Shown here piece by piece: positions 26,636-35,814 of a DNA stretch of 64,000 bases; position 1 is the first letter of the stretch, and each line of letters starts with the position of its first letter. A program made the position numbers and the translations under genes. Below the pieces are notes generated by a model. It made no database searches. It was given only the letters and a program-made list of their open reading frames with translations, and was not told the origin of the DNA. The DNA is from Bog-473 sp963834405. Lineage in GTDB: Bacteria > Actinomycetota > Acidimicrobiia > Acidimicrobiales > RAAP-2. The stretch spans positions 310,001 to 374,000 of the forward strand of contig CAWIBX010000002.1 in NCBI GenBank assembly GCA_963834405.1. The letters are read 5' to 3'.

Positions 26636-26722
26636 GGTCCGAGTCAGTACGCATCCGACTGCATGGGTCCTGCTCAAGTGCCCTAATCCGTCCGAGACCG
26701 CCCGAGCGGGTCCGAGTCAGTA
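26636..26722. repeat. Pair of 14-nt direct repeats next to the att fragment
   Basis: GGTCCGAGTCAGTA occurs at 26636-26649 and again at 26709-26722, 73 bp apart, just inside the left island boundary. Paired short direct repeats beside an attachment site are what integrase arm-type binding sites look like; this role is inference. Confidence 0.5.
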
Positions 26723-26811
26723 TCCGGCTGGGTTGCTGGGTGCCTCTCTGGGCGCTGCGACACCCAGACGGCCTACCACGGGCTGAACTGTGACATCTCG
26801 AATCTTGGGCC

Positions 26812-28314
26812 TTACGGACCTGGTCGAATCTCGGACGAGCTATTGGCTCGGCATGCTGACGGGAAGGGTCCCAACTTTCGATGCGAGTTGCCGAACTCCG
26901 CCAGATGGTCCGTTTCGGCGTCAGGAATGTACTTGGGATCTATCAACCAGTGGGCGAGTTGACATGCCCCATCTGGGACTTGGTTCAAGTTGATAACGAG
27001 CCTCGCTCCATCAACGTTAAAGGCTTTCGTGTTCCGCCCCGCAGTTATCCCCACAGAGGTCGATACCGCCAACTGGATCCCGATGAACACGACGAGAGCG
27101 ACGATCAGCGGTCTTGCGGTTAAGTGCCGCAGGGCGTAAAGCACGATGCCAGCGAGCAGTACCGGGCCTGCGATTTCATAGCGATCCGCGATCACGGCGC
27201 CACCGACACCTTCTCCGAGTCGGCCCCAGGTCACCACGGCGTCGAACAGGAGGGCAAAGACGACCATCAGCATCGGTGGGGAAGCGCTCTCCGACTTTCG
27301 CAACGACTGGACTATGACAACAACGGCCATCACGAGCACCACCACGCCGACCACGTCATACCGCAGGAGGTTCGTCGGCGGAAAGGCAAAGTAGGTGCCG
27401 AGGGAGCCGGTGGTGGTGGAAATTGTGTACTGACCGGGGATCACGTTGCCGACGAGGACCAAAAAGAAGCGGATTGCTGTCAACGGATGGGCAAGGGCGC
27501 TGGTCGGTTGACACCCTAGGTACGGTTTGCAGGAGGACTGTGCGAAGTTGTAACCGACAAGATAAATCGCCGTGACTGCGGCCAGAGCGCCCAGCCAGAC
27601 GCCGATGTGCTTGCGGGAACGCCACTGAGAACCGAAGATGCAGAGGAGACCTACTGGCCACACGACGAAGCCCTGGATTGTCCCCAAGGTGGCGACGACT
27701 GCCATCAAAATGGCAACGGCCAACCAGAGACCGTGATGAATCCGCGGCACAACGAGCGCCGCGAGCATGCCCATGAAGCCCACGATGACGAAGTACCACC
27801 CGATTTCGAACGCCCAAAGCGCGCTCTGCGTTGCAACGAGACTGAACCAGACTACCCCGCACGCAAGGACCGAGAAGGGCCTCAACCGTCCGAGGTAGCG
27901 CCAAGCCAGCGTTAGGAGGAACCCATAGGCGACGACGAGCAGCACAGCGCTGAGCAGGATGGGCGCACGCGTGTTGAGGTGCCCGAAGTGAGCAAAGAAG
28001 AGGAGGGAACCGCGGGTGAGCGGTATCCGCGGCTCGCCATATTGACTCCATAACTGTCCCCAAGAGAAGTGGCCGTGGAGGGAGGCATGAAGGAATGGCA
28101 CCATGTTCCAGTCGTCGAATTCGAGCGCGTTTGTCGAGAAGTGAAGGACGAACAGCACGTAGAGGACGGGTGGGACTAGGACCGCTCCGACCCAGGCCGG
28201 CCGACTCGCGGTAAGAGGGTGCGTGCGTGATGCGGTCTCCCCCTGTGCGCGCACGCTCGAAGTCTTGCAGCCCGACGCGAACACATCCGAATCCCGAGCG
28301 GGGCTCTTCTGCAC
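26812..28314 (-). CDS. Polytopic membrane protein, unknown function
   Basis: About 500 residues from GTG 28314 (GTG 28254 is an alternative). Roughly ten hydrophobic helices are visible, starting WVGAVLVPPVLYVLFVLHF, with an extracellular-looking loop EFDDWNMVPFLHA between the first two. The Asp-Asp-Trp loop and topology recall GT-C glycosyltransferases or dolichol-sugar mannosyltransferase-like proteins, but I cannot assign it. Base composition is clearly less GC-rich than the flanks, consistent with transfer. First gene inside the island. Confidence 0.65.
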   Translation of the reverse strand: MQKSPARDSDVFASGCKTSSVRAQGETASRTHPLTASRPAWVGAVLVPPVLYVLFVLHFSTNALEFDDWNMVPFLHASLHGHFSWGQLWSQYGEPRIPLTRGSLLFFAHFGHLNTRAPILLSAVLLVVAYGFLLTLAWRYLGRLRPFSVLACGVVWFSLVATQSALWAFEIGWYFVIVGFMGMLAALVVPRIHHGLWLAVAILMAVVATLGTIQGFVVWPVGLLCIFGSQWRSRKHIGVWLGALAAVTAIYLVGYNFAQSSCKPYLGCQPTSALAHPLTAIRFFLVLVGNVIPGQYTISTTTGSLGTYFAFPPTNLLRYDVVGVVVLVMAVVVIVQSLRKSESASPPMLMVVFALLFDAVVTWGRLGEGVGGAVIADRYEIAGPVLLAGIVLYALRHLTARPLIVALVVFIGIQLAVSTSVGITAGRNTKAFNVDGARLVINLNQVPDGACQLAHWLIDPKYIPDAETDHLAEFGNSHRKLGPFPSACRANSSSEIRPGP

Positions 28315-28358
28315 TCGATGCAGCCCCTGGGTGCCCACGTTCGGGTAGAGCAGCGGCA

Positions 28359-28707
28359 GTGATCGCTGGTGAGCCCGAGAAGATCGCCGCCGCCTTCGAC
28401 GCCGAGCGGGTGAACTGGCCACAAGGCCGACCCCGACCGGACGAACACTACAAAGAAGTCGCCGATGTATACCGAGCTGCCCTCGCCATTGGCGGCAAAA
28501 AAGCCGCCCCCGTGCGGGCCATTGAAAAGCGCTGGGTAGTTGGCCGCGCAATGGCCTCTCGTTACGTAGCCGAGGCCCGCAAACGCGGCTATTTGGACTA
28601 CCCGTCGCGGCCCGGAGTCGCCGGCACGGGTAGAGCCCGAGAGCCCAGTCAAGAAGAAGCCCGCGCCCAGGAAGGCTCGGAAGCGCACGACGAAGAAGCG
28701 ACGATAA
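28359..28707 (+). CDS. Small DNA-binding candidate upstream of integrase, Lys-rich tail, apparent frameshift
   Basis: GTG 28359 opens a frame with HYKEVADVYRAALAIGGKKA, then VVGRAMASRYVAEARKRGYL, a likely helix-turn-helix often found directly before actinobacterial integrases. After SRP the frame shifts: dropping one C of the CCC at 28611-28613 continues into ESPVKKKPAPRKARKRTTKK and a TAA at 28705-28707, 4 bp before the integrase ATG. The corrected protein has 115 residues with a histone-like basic tail. Possible excision or integration accessory factor (inference). Confidence 0.55.
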
Positions 28708-28711
28708 GACG

Positions 28712-29848
28712 ATGGCCAAGCGACGTGGCAACAACGAGGGCAGCATCTACAAGGACCGGCGAGGGTTCAACAGGGGCGCTGTGACACTGCCCGATGGCTC
28801 GCGGCGGTTCGTCTCCGCCAAGACCCGCGAGCAGTGCAAGGACAAGCTGGTCGAGCTCCAAGCGACCCTCGCCGAGGGTCTGCCGTCCGGCGACACCGAC
28901 GTCCTGGCCCCGTTCCTGGCGTGGTGGCTCGGGCGCCTCGAGGCGAAGGCTGGCTCCGGGAAGAAGTCCGCCAACACGGTCGACAACGCGCGATGGGCGG
29001 TCGAGAAGTAGATCGTCCCGACGCTGGGTACGAGGCGACTGCGTGACCTCTCCCCTGAGGACGTGGAGCGCTTGCTCGACAAGATGGCGGCAGCTGGGCG
29101 CAGCCACCGAACCATCGTCAGGGTGAAGAGCTACCTCGGCCAGGCCCTCGCCGTCGCGCAAAGCCGGCGCAAGGTGTCATGGAACGTCGCCCGGGTGGCC
29201 GAAATGCCGGAGACGACGGAGCCAGCCGAACGGCGCTCGCTCACTCCCCACGAAGCGAGAGACGTACTTGACGCCGCCGAAGGCCACCGGCTCGAGGCGC
29301 TGTTCGTGACCGCCCTCATGCTCGGTTTGCGGCCCGGTGAGCTGACGGGCTTGCGTTGGGAAGATGTCGACCTCGAGGTCGGCAGGCTGACGGTCGCGGG
29401 CTCCCTCAAGAACGAGCACGGAAAGCTACGGCTCGGCGAGACGAAGACGAAGCAGTCGAGGACCCTGGACCTCCCTGCACCTGTCCTGACGGCGCTCCAG
29501 GCGCACTCCACCCGCCAGAAGGAGGAACGCCTCAAGGTCGGCACCGCATGGCGCTCCACGGGCCTCGTCTTTACGACCGAGGTCGGCACGCCGATCGACC
29601 CGTCGAACCTGCGCCGCACGACGAAGGCCCTGTGCGAGAACGCGGGGGTCGAACCTGTGTCGCCGAATGCGCTGGGCCGGCACTCCGCGGCCTCGCTGCT
29701 CTATGACGCAGGCATGAACCTCGAGGCGATCGCTGACCTGCTCGGCCACAAGTCAACACGGATGCTCGAAGCGCACTACCGCCACCGGGTGCGCGCGTCG
29801 TTAAGCGGTCACGTCGAGCACGTCGAATCGATCTTCGGCGCTGGCTGA
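28712..29848 (+). pseudogene. Tyrosine recombinase (phage-type integrase) interrupted by an amber stop
   Basis: The frame starts at ATG 28712 (MAKRRGNNEGSIYKD) and runs through a SAM-like DNA-binding domain to a TAG at 29009-29011, then continues in the same frame, IVPTLGTRRLRDL, to a TGA at 29846-29848. The catalytic half holds GLRPGELTGLRW (first Arg), an altered second box NALGRHSAASLL (one residue longer than the usual xxLRHxxAS), LLGHKSTRM and Tyr in EAHYRHRV. One C-to-T change from CAG would produce the stop. Full length would be ~378 residues. Unless suppressed, the integrase is dead, so the island is probably fixed. Confidence 0.9.
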
Positions 29849-29948
29849 CGCGCAACTCGCGCGGGTTGCTGCACAAACTCGCGCACCTGGGGGCCTCGGA
29901 GACTTTGGGCGAGCGCATATTCAGCGCATAAGTCCTGGTCGGATGGGT

Positions 29949-30142
29949 GGGGAGAGAGGGAGAAAGGCGGACCGCGAGCCGGGGGCACGGAACGAGCGCG
30001 GACAAAGCGCAGGCGGGAGCGAGCCAGGGCGAGGCCGGGCGGACACCACGAGCCAGCCAGCCGGGCGGAGCGAGGAACGAGCGAGCACCAGGGACTCGGG
30101 CCGGGGACGGCGACGAGAGGGGACGGCAGACCGACGAAAGGC
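29949..30142. other. Thymine-depleted tract (one T in 194 nt)
   Basis: From 29949 to 30095 the + strand has no T at all, and only one T (30096) up to 30142. The stretch is G- and A-rich with repeated pieces such as GAGCGAG, CCAGCCAG and AACGAGCG. No convincing protein is encoded. It lies ~100 bp after the integrase stop. Such an extreme strand bias could mark a structured RNA, an R-loop-prone segment or a recombination site; no function is established. Confidence 0.7.
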
Positions 30143-30236
30143 TTGCGAGCGGACGAAGGGCCGAACGTACGGGGTGTGGTAGGTGCGGGGGGAAGGCGCC
30201 GTGTGCCGTCGGTCTACCGTCTGCCCCGTGGACCGT

Positions 30237-30507
30237 ATGCCCGAGCGCGGCGATCCGTGCCGGGATTCATCGCCGAGCCGGGGCGGTGCTGGCATAGACG
30301 GGGCGGTGGTTCACCCCGAAGGGTGATCGCTGGTTCCGGGTGTGGGCGTGTCCTGACCACCTGGACGGTCTGACAGGGCTGGAGAGTTCGGCCGAAGGCG
30401 GGGGTAACAACGCCCTCGCACCCTGCCCCCAACGAATCAGGCACTTCGGAGGCATGCCCACGTGCTCATTTCTCCGTCAAAGTGGGACACCTCGAGGGGA
30501 ACGCTAG
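30237..30507 (+). pseudogene. Remnant of small Cys-rich 'CPGFIAE' island protein
   Basis: Pieces of one protein appear in successive frames: MPERGDPC from ATG 30237, then PGFIAEPGRCWH, then WFTPKGDRWFRVWACPDHLDG to a TAG at 30505-30507. The order matches the intact relative at 56086, which reads RCPGFIAEAGRCW and LRVWACSDH. The Cys/His spacing suggests a small zinc-binding protein found with actinobacterial integrases. At least two frameshifts break this copy. Confidence 0.6.
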
Positions 30508-30829
30508 AGGTCGAAACATTGCGACTTACGCCGCTTCCTCGGTCACGAGCTGGCGCTCGACCGCTGGATGTTCTGTACCCCTGAGAGGCACTCCATTGGG
30601 CCGGTGCTCGCAAACGTTCACCGACCAGGAACGGCCCTTTCTGGCTACCCTGGCGCCGGCGGGCTCGCTCGAGAAATAGGTGCGTCTGGTCCCCGTGAGT
30701 GCCAGAGCGATCAGACGATGCTCCGAGAGCGGGGCGGTCGGCCTCGTGAGGGCACAAGATCAGGAGCGTCAGTGAGGTCCAAGTGCGCCAAAAGCACCAT
30801 TGTCACCGCCAGATGTAGGCGCACACGGA
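30508..30829. other. Intergenic stretch without recognisable gene
   Basis: 322 bp of mixed composition. Short frames exist on both strands but none has a family motif or ribosome-binding site. It may contain decayed mobile-element sequence; I cannot support any feature. Confidence 0.5.
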
Positions 30830-32410
30830 TCAGCCGGGCACCACAACCTTGATTCCATCGGAGAGCCCCGACACGATTTGGGTGACGTCTGTTCCGACAG
30901 CTCCTACACGCACGTCGTGGCTGACGCTCCGACCGTTGACGAGTTCGTAGACGAAGGTACGTGTCCCGCTCGTGTGCACCACGGCGGACGGAACAGTCAG
31001 CACGTGCGTCTTCTGCATGAGCGTGATGTTCGCCTCGGCTGTTAGGCCGGGATAGATGCCCGGCGGTTCCCCGGTGATCATCACGGTGACGGGTGCCGAC
31101 TCGCTCCCAGACTGGTCCGTCGAGATGATCCCAACCGAACTCACCGTCCCGTCGACCACCGGGTGTTGTGATAGCGCAAGCTGGACGGGATCACCGACAT
31201 GGATGCTCGTCGCGCTCGACCCGTCCACGTTCGTCTCTGCGACGAGGGAACCGTGGCTGTCGATTACGATGGCTGCGCTCGGCGGTTTCGACGCGGGTGT
31301 GAGCTCCGAAGGGGCGGCGGTGACTTCCATTCCTGGCTTGATCTGGACACTTTTGACTGTCCCGGCGATCGGAGCGGTCAGCCGGTCCTCTCTCAGGCTG
31401 TCCTTCTGGGACTGGATCTGCGCTTCGACCTGGGTGACCCTTTGGGCATCGACCTGGGTGACCACGTCCACGTCGCGTTGTGACTGCGAAACGGCCGCCT
31501 GCGCGTTGGCAAGAGATGCTTCGGCAACGGAGAGCGCCTGCTCGGCGGTCGTGAACTTCGCGGTGGCCTGAGTCAACGACGACTGGTCGTTGAGGCCGGC
31601 GATCAAGAGAGCGGTCTGATCGTCCTGGACTGACTGTTGGTCGTTTTCCACCGCAGTCTGATCGCTGCTCACGTATCTCTCGTCCGCTGCGACGGCGGAC
31701 TGCGCATGTGTCACCGCGCTGGTCAGAGTCGTGCAGTCAGCGGGTGACCCCGCTGGAGGTTTCGGGCAACCAGCATCCGCGAACTGCTCCTGTGCGGTTT
31801 CGAGCGCGACTTGGTCCTGGCCCAACGTTGCCTGGGCCGTGGTCAGTGCACCGGTATCAGCCGCCAGGGCCTGTTCAGCCTGGGACACAGCCGGTTCCTC
31901 CTGCTGGAGAGAGGCCTGGTTCTGCGCCTGCAGCGTCGCCAGGCCAGCCTGTGCTTGGGTGGCGGCCGCCTGGTCGGTCGTCACCTCCTGCTGGGCCGTG
32001 GCCAACTCCGCCTCGGCGGACTGGAGGGACTGGTCAGACTCGTCCGAGGCGAGCTGCGCCTCGTCTTGGTTGAGGACGAGGGACTCCTCGTACAATGTGG
32101 CGTCGGCGCTGAAGGTGTCCGTTGCGGCGAGCGTCTCGTCGGCGTAGACCTGATCGCCAACCCCCACGTCAACCGACCCGATACTCCCGGAGATGTCGGA
32201 GTTCACGTCGGCCTGACTCACGTTGTCAAGGGTGGCGGGCTCGGCAACCTTCTCTCGGACGGTCCCTGGTTTCGCGGTCGCAGTCCTATAGGAAGGGGAC
32301 TCGCCCTGCTGGGCGCCCCAGACCCCCACAGCAGCGCCGACGCAGAGGACGGCGACGGCAAGCGCAACCAGGAGGCCCCGGCCTCCGCGTGGGCTGGATC
32401 TCAGCGCCAT
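30830..32410 (-). CDS. HlyD/MacA-type periplasmic adaptor with long coiled coil
   Basis: A 526-residue membrane-fusion (adaptor) protein. An N-terminal anchor (GLLVALAVAVLCVGAAVGVW) is followed by a lipoyl-like half (SGSIGSVDVGVGDQV), a very long Ala/Gln coiled-coil hairpin (~120-320) and the returning half RLTAPIAGTVKSVQIKPG. Barrel and membrane-proximal domains close the protein. In monoderm bacteria such proteins pair with MacB/FtsX-like ABC exporters, but no ABC genes lie beside it in the island, so it is an orphan here. Two Cys in the hairpin (DAGCPKPPAG, PADCTTL) could form a disulfide. Confidence 0.85.
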   Translation of the reverse strand: MALRSSPRGGRGLLVALAVAVLCVGAAVGVWGAQQGESPSYRTATAKPGTVREKVAEPATLDNVSQADVNSDISGSIGSVDVGVGDQVYADETLAATDTFSADATLYEESLVLNQDEAQLASDESDQSLQSAEAELATAQQEVTTDQAAATQAQAGLATLQAQNQASLQQEEPAVSQAEQALAADTGALTTAQATLGQDQVALETAQEQFADAGCPKPPAGSPADCTTLTSAVTHAQSAVAADERYVSSDQTAVENDQQSVQDDQTALLIAGLNDQSSLTQATAKFTTAEQALSVAEASLANAQAAVSQSQRDVDVVTQVDAQRVTQVEAQIQSQKDSLREDRLTAPIAGTVKSVQIKPGMEVTAAPSELTPASKPPSAAIVIDSHGSLVAETNVDGSSATSIHVGDPVQLALSQHPVVDGTVSSVGIISTDQSGSESAPVTVMITGEPPGIYPGLTAEANITLMQKTHVLTVPSAVVHTSGTRTFVYELVNGRSVSHDVRVGAVGTDVTQIVSGLSDGIKVVVPG

Positions 32411-32675
32411 GACTGCAGTCTGCGCCGGGAGGACACGAGCGGAAAGAGTCCGAGGTCACGGCGACATTTCGGCAGGGCGGTTGCGACGGACCGCCCAGGG
32501 TGCCCAGGGCCAAGGGTGCCGGTTACACGATGCGGAATGGGGGTATCCAGATCGGCCGGGTCAAGGACACACTCTTCCTGACCCAGAACAGTCGAATGCT
32601 TTCTTTCCGCGAGCGGTTGAAATGATTCCGTGATTCCGGTGCACTGAGTAGCCTGCGGATGAACCAGCTCGACGG

Positions 32676-33185
32676 TCAGGCATCCGCAGGGTGCCCCAAA
32701 ACGCGCGCGCGACATCGTCGTTGACAGTGTCCCCGACCACCGCCGGGACCGGGACACCCCCCCTCGTGATGCCGCCCGGTGCCATACCGGCAGGTCCCGA
32801 CGATGAGATCAAGGCGACCCCCGATTACACCACCTTGCACGAGTCGGAGAATCACCGTCGCCGTGAAGGTCTTGGTCACACTGCCAATCGGAAAATGGTC
32901 CGCAAGAGTGAGGCGCTGGCCACTTTGGAGATCGGCTTCCCCATACGCTTCTTCCCATTGGCCCTCACCAGGGACGGACACCCACACCATGACTCCTGGG
33001 ATGTGGTACAAGCCGCGGACCTCTTTGACGAGGTCGTTGAGTCGAGATTGGGTGCGGGGAGTAAACGTATCGACGACTCCTGAACGAGGCTCCATCTCAG
33101 GAGTCGCGCTTACGGGAGGAGCGAACGCCGCAGTGGCGACGCAGAACAGCGTCAAGACCGAAATGGTCGCTACTACCCTCTGCAT
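32676..33185 (-). pseudogene. Serine hydrolase of the beta-lactamase/DD-peptidase family, N-terminal fragment
   Basis: ATG 33185 begins a signal peptide (VVATISVLTLFCVATAAFAPPVSA). The body reads YHIPGVMVWVSVPG, then the SxxK nucleophile box IGSVTKTFTATVILRL. Right after LVQGGVIG similarity ends and the remaining frame is Gly/Arg-rich and unlike the family, so the YxN and HxG boxes are missing. A truncated relic. Homology ends near 32830; the frame itself ends at 32676. Confidence 0.7.
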
Positions 33186-33537
33186 ACGCCGAGAGTATGG
33201 ACGGCCGATTGGGAAGCTGCCCTGCACCCGAGGTCACGATCGTGCGATAACTGTCTCAGTCCCGGCGGAGTGGGGCACCCGGGCGACCATGCTTCGCTCA
33301 ATGGCCCGGGACGCTCGACCCTCCAGCATTTACGCGCAGCTGGGTGCGTGAGTCGGGCAGGGAGCTTGGACCCTTCCCCTGACAGGGCGCAGTGTGTCAC
33401 AATAAAATTGCCATCTTTAGAGATGATGCTGGTCACAATGCAACAAGAGTGGCACCGCGGACGCTTTTCTTGGGCCAAAGAGCTTTCAGGAACTGCGCAT
33501 TAGACAGGCGGGCCGGTTGCCCCGAAATGGAGGGTCA

Positions 33538-35298
33538 ATGCGGCTTCGAGTCTGGATTGCCGGTCTTATATTCCTCGCATCATTGGCCGCCGTCACCCCC
33601 GCCGTGCTTATGGCCGACGTTGGTGTGGCCGCTGCGGCCCCCACCTGCGCGTTGCCAGCACCCGTGGGTGGTGTCATCACCTTGACGGGCGACTGTGACA
33701 CGACGGTCCCTCTCACGATTCCAGACGGGGTCACCCTCAATGGTGCTGGATTCACGATCACCGCCCACGACGTGACCCCCGGCTCTTTCAACGGCGCAGT
33801 AGTGACGAATGCCGGTACGTCGATGAACGTCGAGAACCTGACGATCATGGGCACCGGGTTCACGCAGACCCAGCCCGTGGGTTCGTGTGGGAGGGCGGCG
33901 TTGTATGGCATTTTCTTCAACGGTGCGAGCGGTTCGGTGAGCAACGTCACTGTCACCGGGATAACAGAAGGGAGTAACTGCCAAGTTGGAAGGGCGATCG
34001 TGGGCAACGGCAATGCTGGACAGACCCTCACGATTACCAACACCACCGTTAGCGACTACAACAAGGACGCGATGCACGCGTACGGGATGACCATGAACGT
34101 CTCGGGTAGTACGATCTATCCCCCCGCGTCCCTCAAGGGCGTCACCGGCCAGAACGGATTGGTGTACCAAGACGGTGCCACGGGCACGGTCTTGGGCAGC
34201 ACCATCTACGGCAGCGGCTACGGCAGTGACGCGAACGCAAACGTGGCTGTACTCTTGTTCGGGGCGACCAACGTCACCTTGACGGGCGACACGATCACAG
34301 GCGCCGGAACCGACATCGGCGTGGACGCGGCCGCCGACAGCACCGGCATCGTCATCGACGGAAATCAGATCGGACGGACCGCCCCAGACGTGCCCGACAA
34401 TTTCGGCTTCGGAGTGGAGGTGGACCCCGGCTCGACCGCGACGTTGAACTGCAACACCTTTAGTGGCTGGAACATCGACATTACCGGCGCGACGCAGACC
34501 GAAACTGATTGCGCACCACCTGTCACAGCTCCGAGTGAGGCCCCCTTCGGGGTCGGCTACTGGCTGGGCGCCGCCGACGCAGGGGTGTTCACCTTCGGAG
34601 CGGCCAACTTCTACGGCTCAGGCGCCAACCTTCACCTCAACGCTCCCGTGGTGGGCATGGCCAGCAGCCCCTCTGGCGGCTACTGGTTGGTCGGCTCTGA
34701 TGGCGGTGTGTTCTCCTACGACGGAGCAGGCTTCTTCGGCTCCTTGGGCGCCAGCCCGCCCCCGGCGCCCATCGTCGGCATGGCCGCGACTCGCGATGGT
34801 GGCGGGTACTACCTCGTGGGGTCCGACGGCAGCGTGTACCCCTTCGGTGACGCCCAGTCACACGGCTCCATCTCTGGCACACATCTGAACGCCCCGGTGG
34901 TCGGCATCGCCGTCACCCCCGACAACGGGGGCTACTACCTGGCGGCACGCGACGGCGGCGTGTTCACCTTCGGGAACGCCAACTTCCAGGGATCAGAGGG
35001 AGGCAAGCCGCTCAACAAGCCCGTCGTGGGCTTGGCCGTAGACAACGCCACAGGCGGCTACTGGTTGGTGGCGAGCGACGGCGGTGTCTTTGGGTTCTCC
35101 GCTGCCTTCCTCGGCTCGACGGGCGCCATCCACCTCAACGCCCCGGTGGTCGCCATGACCGCCCGCGCCGATGGCCTCGGCTACTGGCTGGTCGCCTCTG
35201 ACGGCGGCGTGTTCGCCTACGGGACCGCGCCGTTCCTCGGCTCGATGGGAGGGACCCCCCTGAACAAGCCCGTTGTCGCCGCGACCTCGTTCGGGTGA
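33538..35298 (+). CDS. Secreted beta-helix protein with C-terminal propeller-like repeats
   Basis: A 586-residue exported protein. ATG 33538 follows GGAGG; residues 1-34 are a signal peptide. Residues ~45-325 form a right-handed beta-helix (VENLTIMGTG, VTLTGDTITGAG, IVIDGNQIG), as in surface adhesins or polysaccharide-active proteins. Residues ~338-583 hold six repeats of ~40 residues (GYWLVASDGGVFAYG, LNAPVVGM), the same unit as the L,D-transpeptidase at 11.5 kb. No catalytic motif is evident. The upstream 100 bp is AT-rich and probably holds the promoter. Likely a cell-surface or matrix protein. Confidence 0.85.
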   Translation: MRLRVWIAGLIFLASLAAVTPAVLMADVGVAAAAPTCALPAPVGGVITLTGDCDTTVPLTIPDGVTLNGAGFTITAHDVTPGSFNGAVVTNAGTSMNVENLTIMGTGFTQTQPVGSCGRAALYGIFFNGASGSVSNVTVTGITEGSNCQVGRAIVGNGNAGQTLTITNTTVSDYNKDAMHAYGMTMNVSGSTIYPPASLKGVTGQNGLVYQDGATGTVLGSTIYGSGYGSDANANVAVLLFGATNVTLTGDTITGAGTDIGVDAAADSTGIVIDGNQIGRTAPDVPDNFGFGVEVDPGSTATLNCNTFSGWNIDITGATQTETDCAPPVTAPSEAPFGVGYWLGAADAGVFTFGAANFYGSGANLHLNAPVVGMASSPSGGYWLVGSDGGVFSYDGAGFFGSLGASPPPAPIVGMAATRDGGGYYLVGSDGSVYPFGDAQSHGSISGTHLNAPVVGIAVTPDNGGYYLAARDGGVFTFGNANFQGSEGGKPLNKPVVGLAVDNATGGYWLVASDGGVFGFSAAFLGSTGAIHLNAPVVAMTARADGLGYWLVASDGGVFAYGTAPFLGSMGGTPLNKPVVAATSFG

Positions 35299-35814
35299 GC
35301 GCCGAAAACGCGGTCCTTATCCCTAGCCCCTAGTGCCGGTTAGCCACGCCCGCTCCTGATGCGTACGGGGCAGTCGGCCAGGCTTGGAAGGGCGTCTGGC
35401 GGGATCGCTCGGGCGCAGCTGGTACACGGCGGCGTGTTGGCGGCCCGCGTCGAAAGTGAGCAGCGACGCGTCTGAGGGCAGCTGAACTGCCTATCCCGGC
35501 GAAGTCACGCCACTTAAACCGGCGGATCACTTCCCCGGAGACTCTGCGCGCCCGTTGGATCCCGTCCTGAAGGTGTTATACAGTTCAGGAGCGCCATCAC
35601 ATAGTCGATAGTCGAGTTCGTGACTATCCCGTAGGTACAGGGCATCACACCATCCCCGATGGCGAACGGGAATACGCAAGGACCCCAGTGCTCGGCTCGC
35701 GTCTGTTCGGGTCTGTGGCTCAGCAGTAATGACTGAATCACGGGGGAGGGACTGGAGACGCATCCTTGCACCTTCGTCTCGTTTGCAGGCCTTCACCCAG
35801 GGTATGCAAAAGAC
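35299..35814. other. Non-coding stretch, no gene recognised
   Basis: 516 bp between the beta-helix gene and the regulator. Short frames are present but none shows a family motif. Promoter for the downstream regulator is expected near its 3' end. Nothing else can be supported. Confidence 0.5.

Noticed and set aside
30437..30757. Minus-strand 106-residue frame after the island's broken small gene
   Set aside because: No ribosome-binding site, motif or plausible composition; overlaps decayed sequence.
32561..32812. Minus-strand frame downstream of the serine hydrolase fragment
   Set aside because: Could be taken for the missing C-terminus, but it lacks the YxN and HxG boxes and looks like unrelated decayed sequence.
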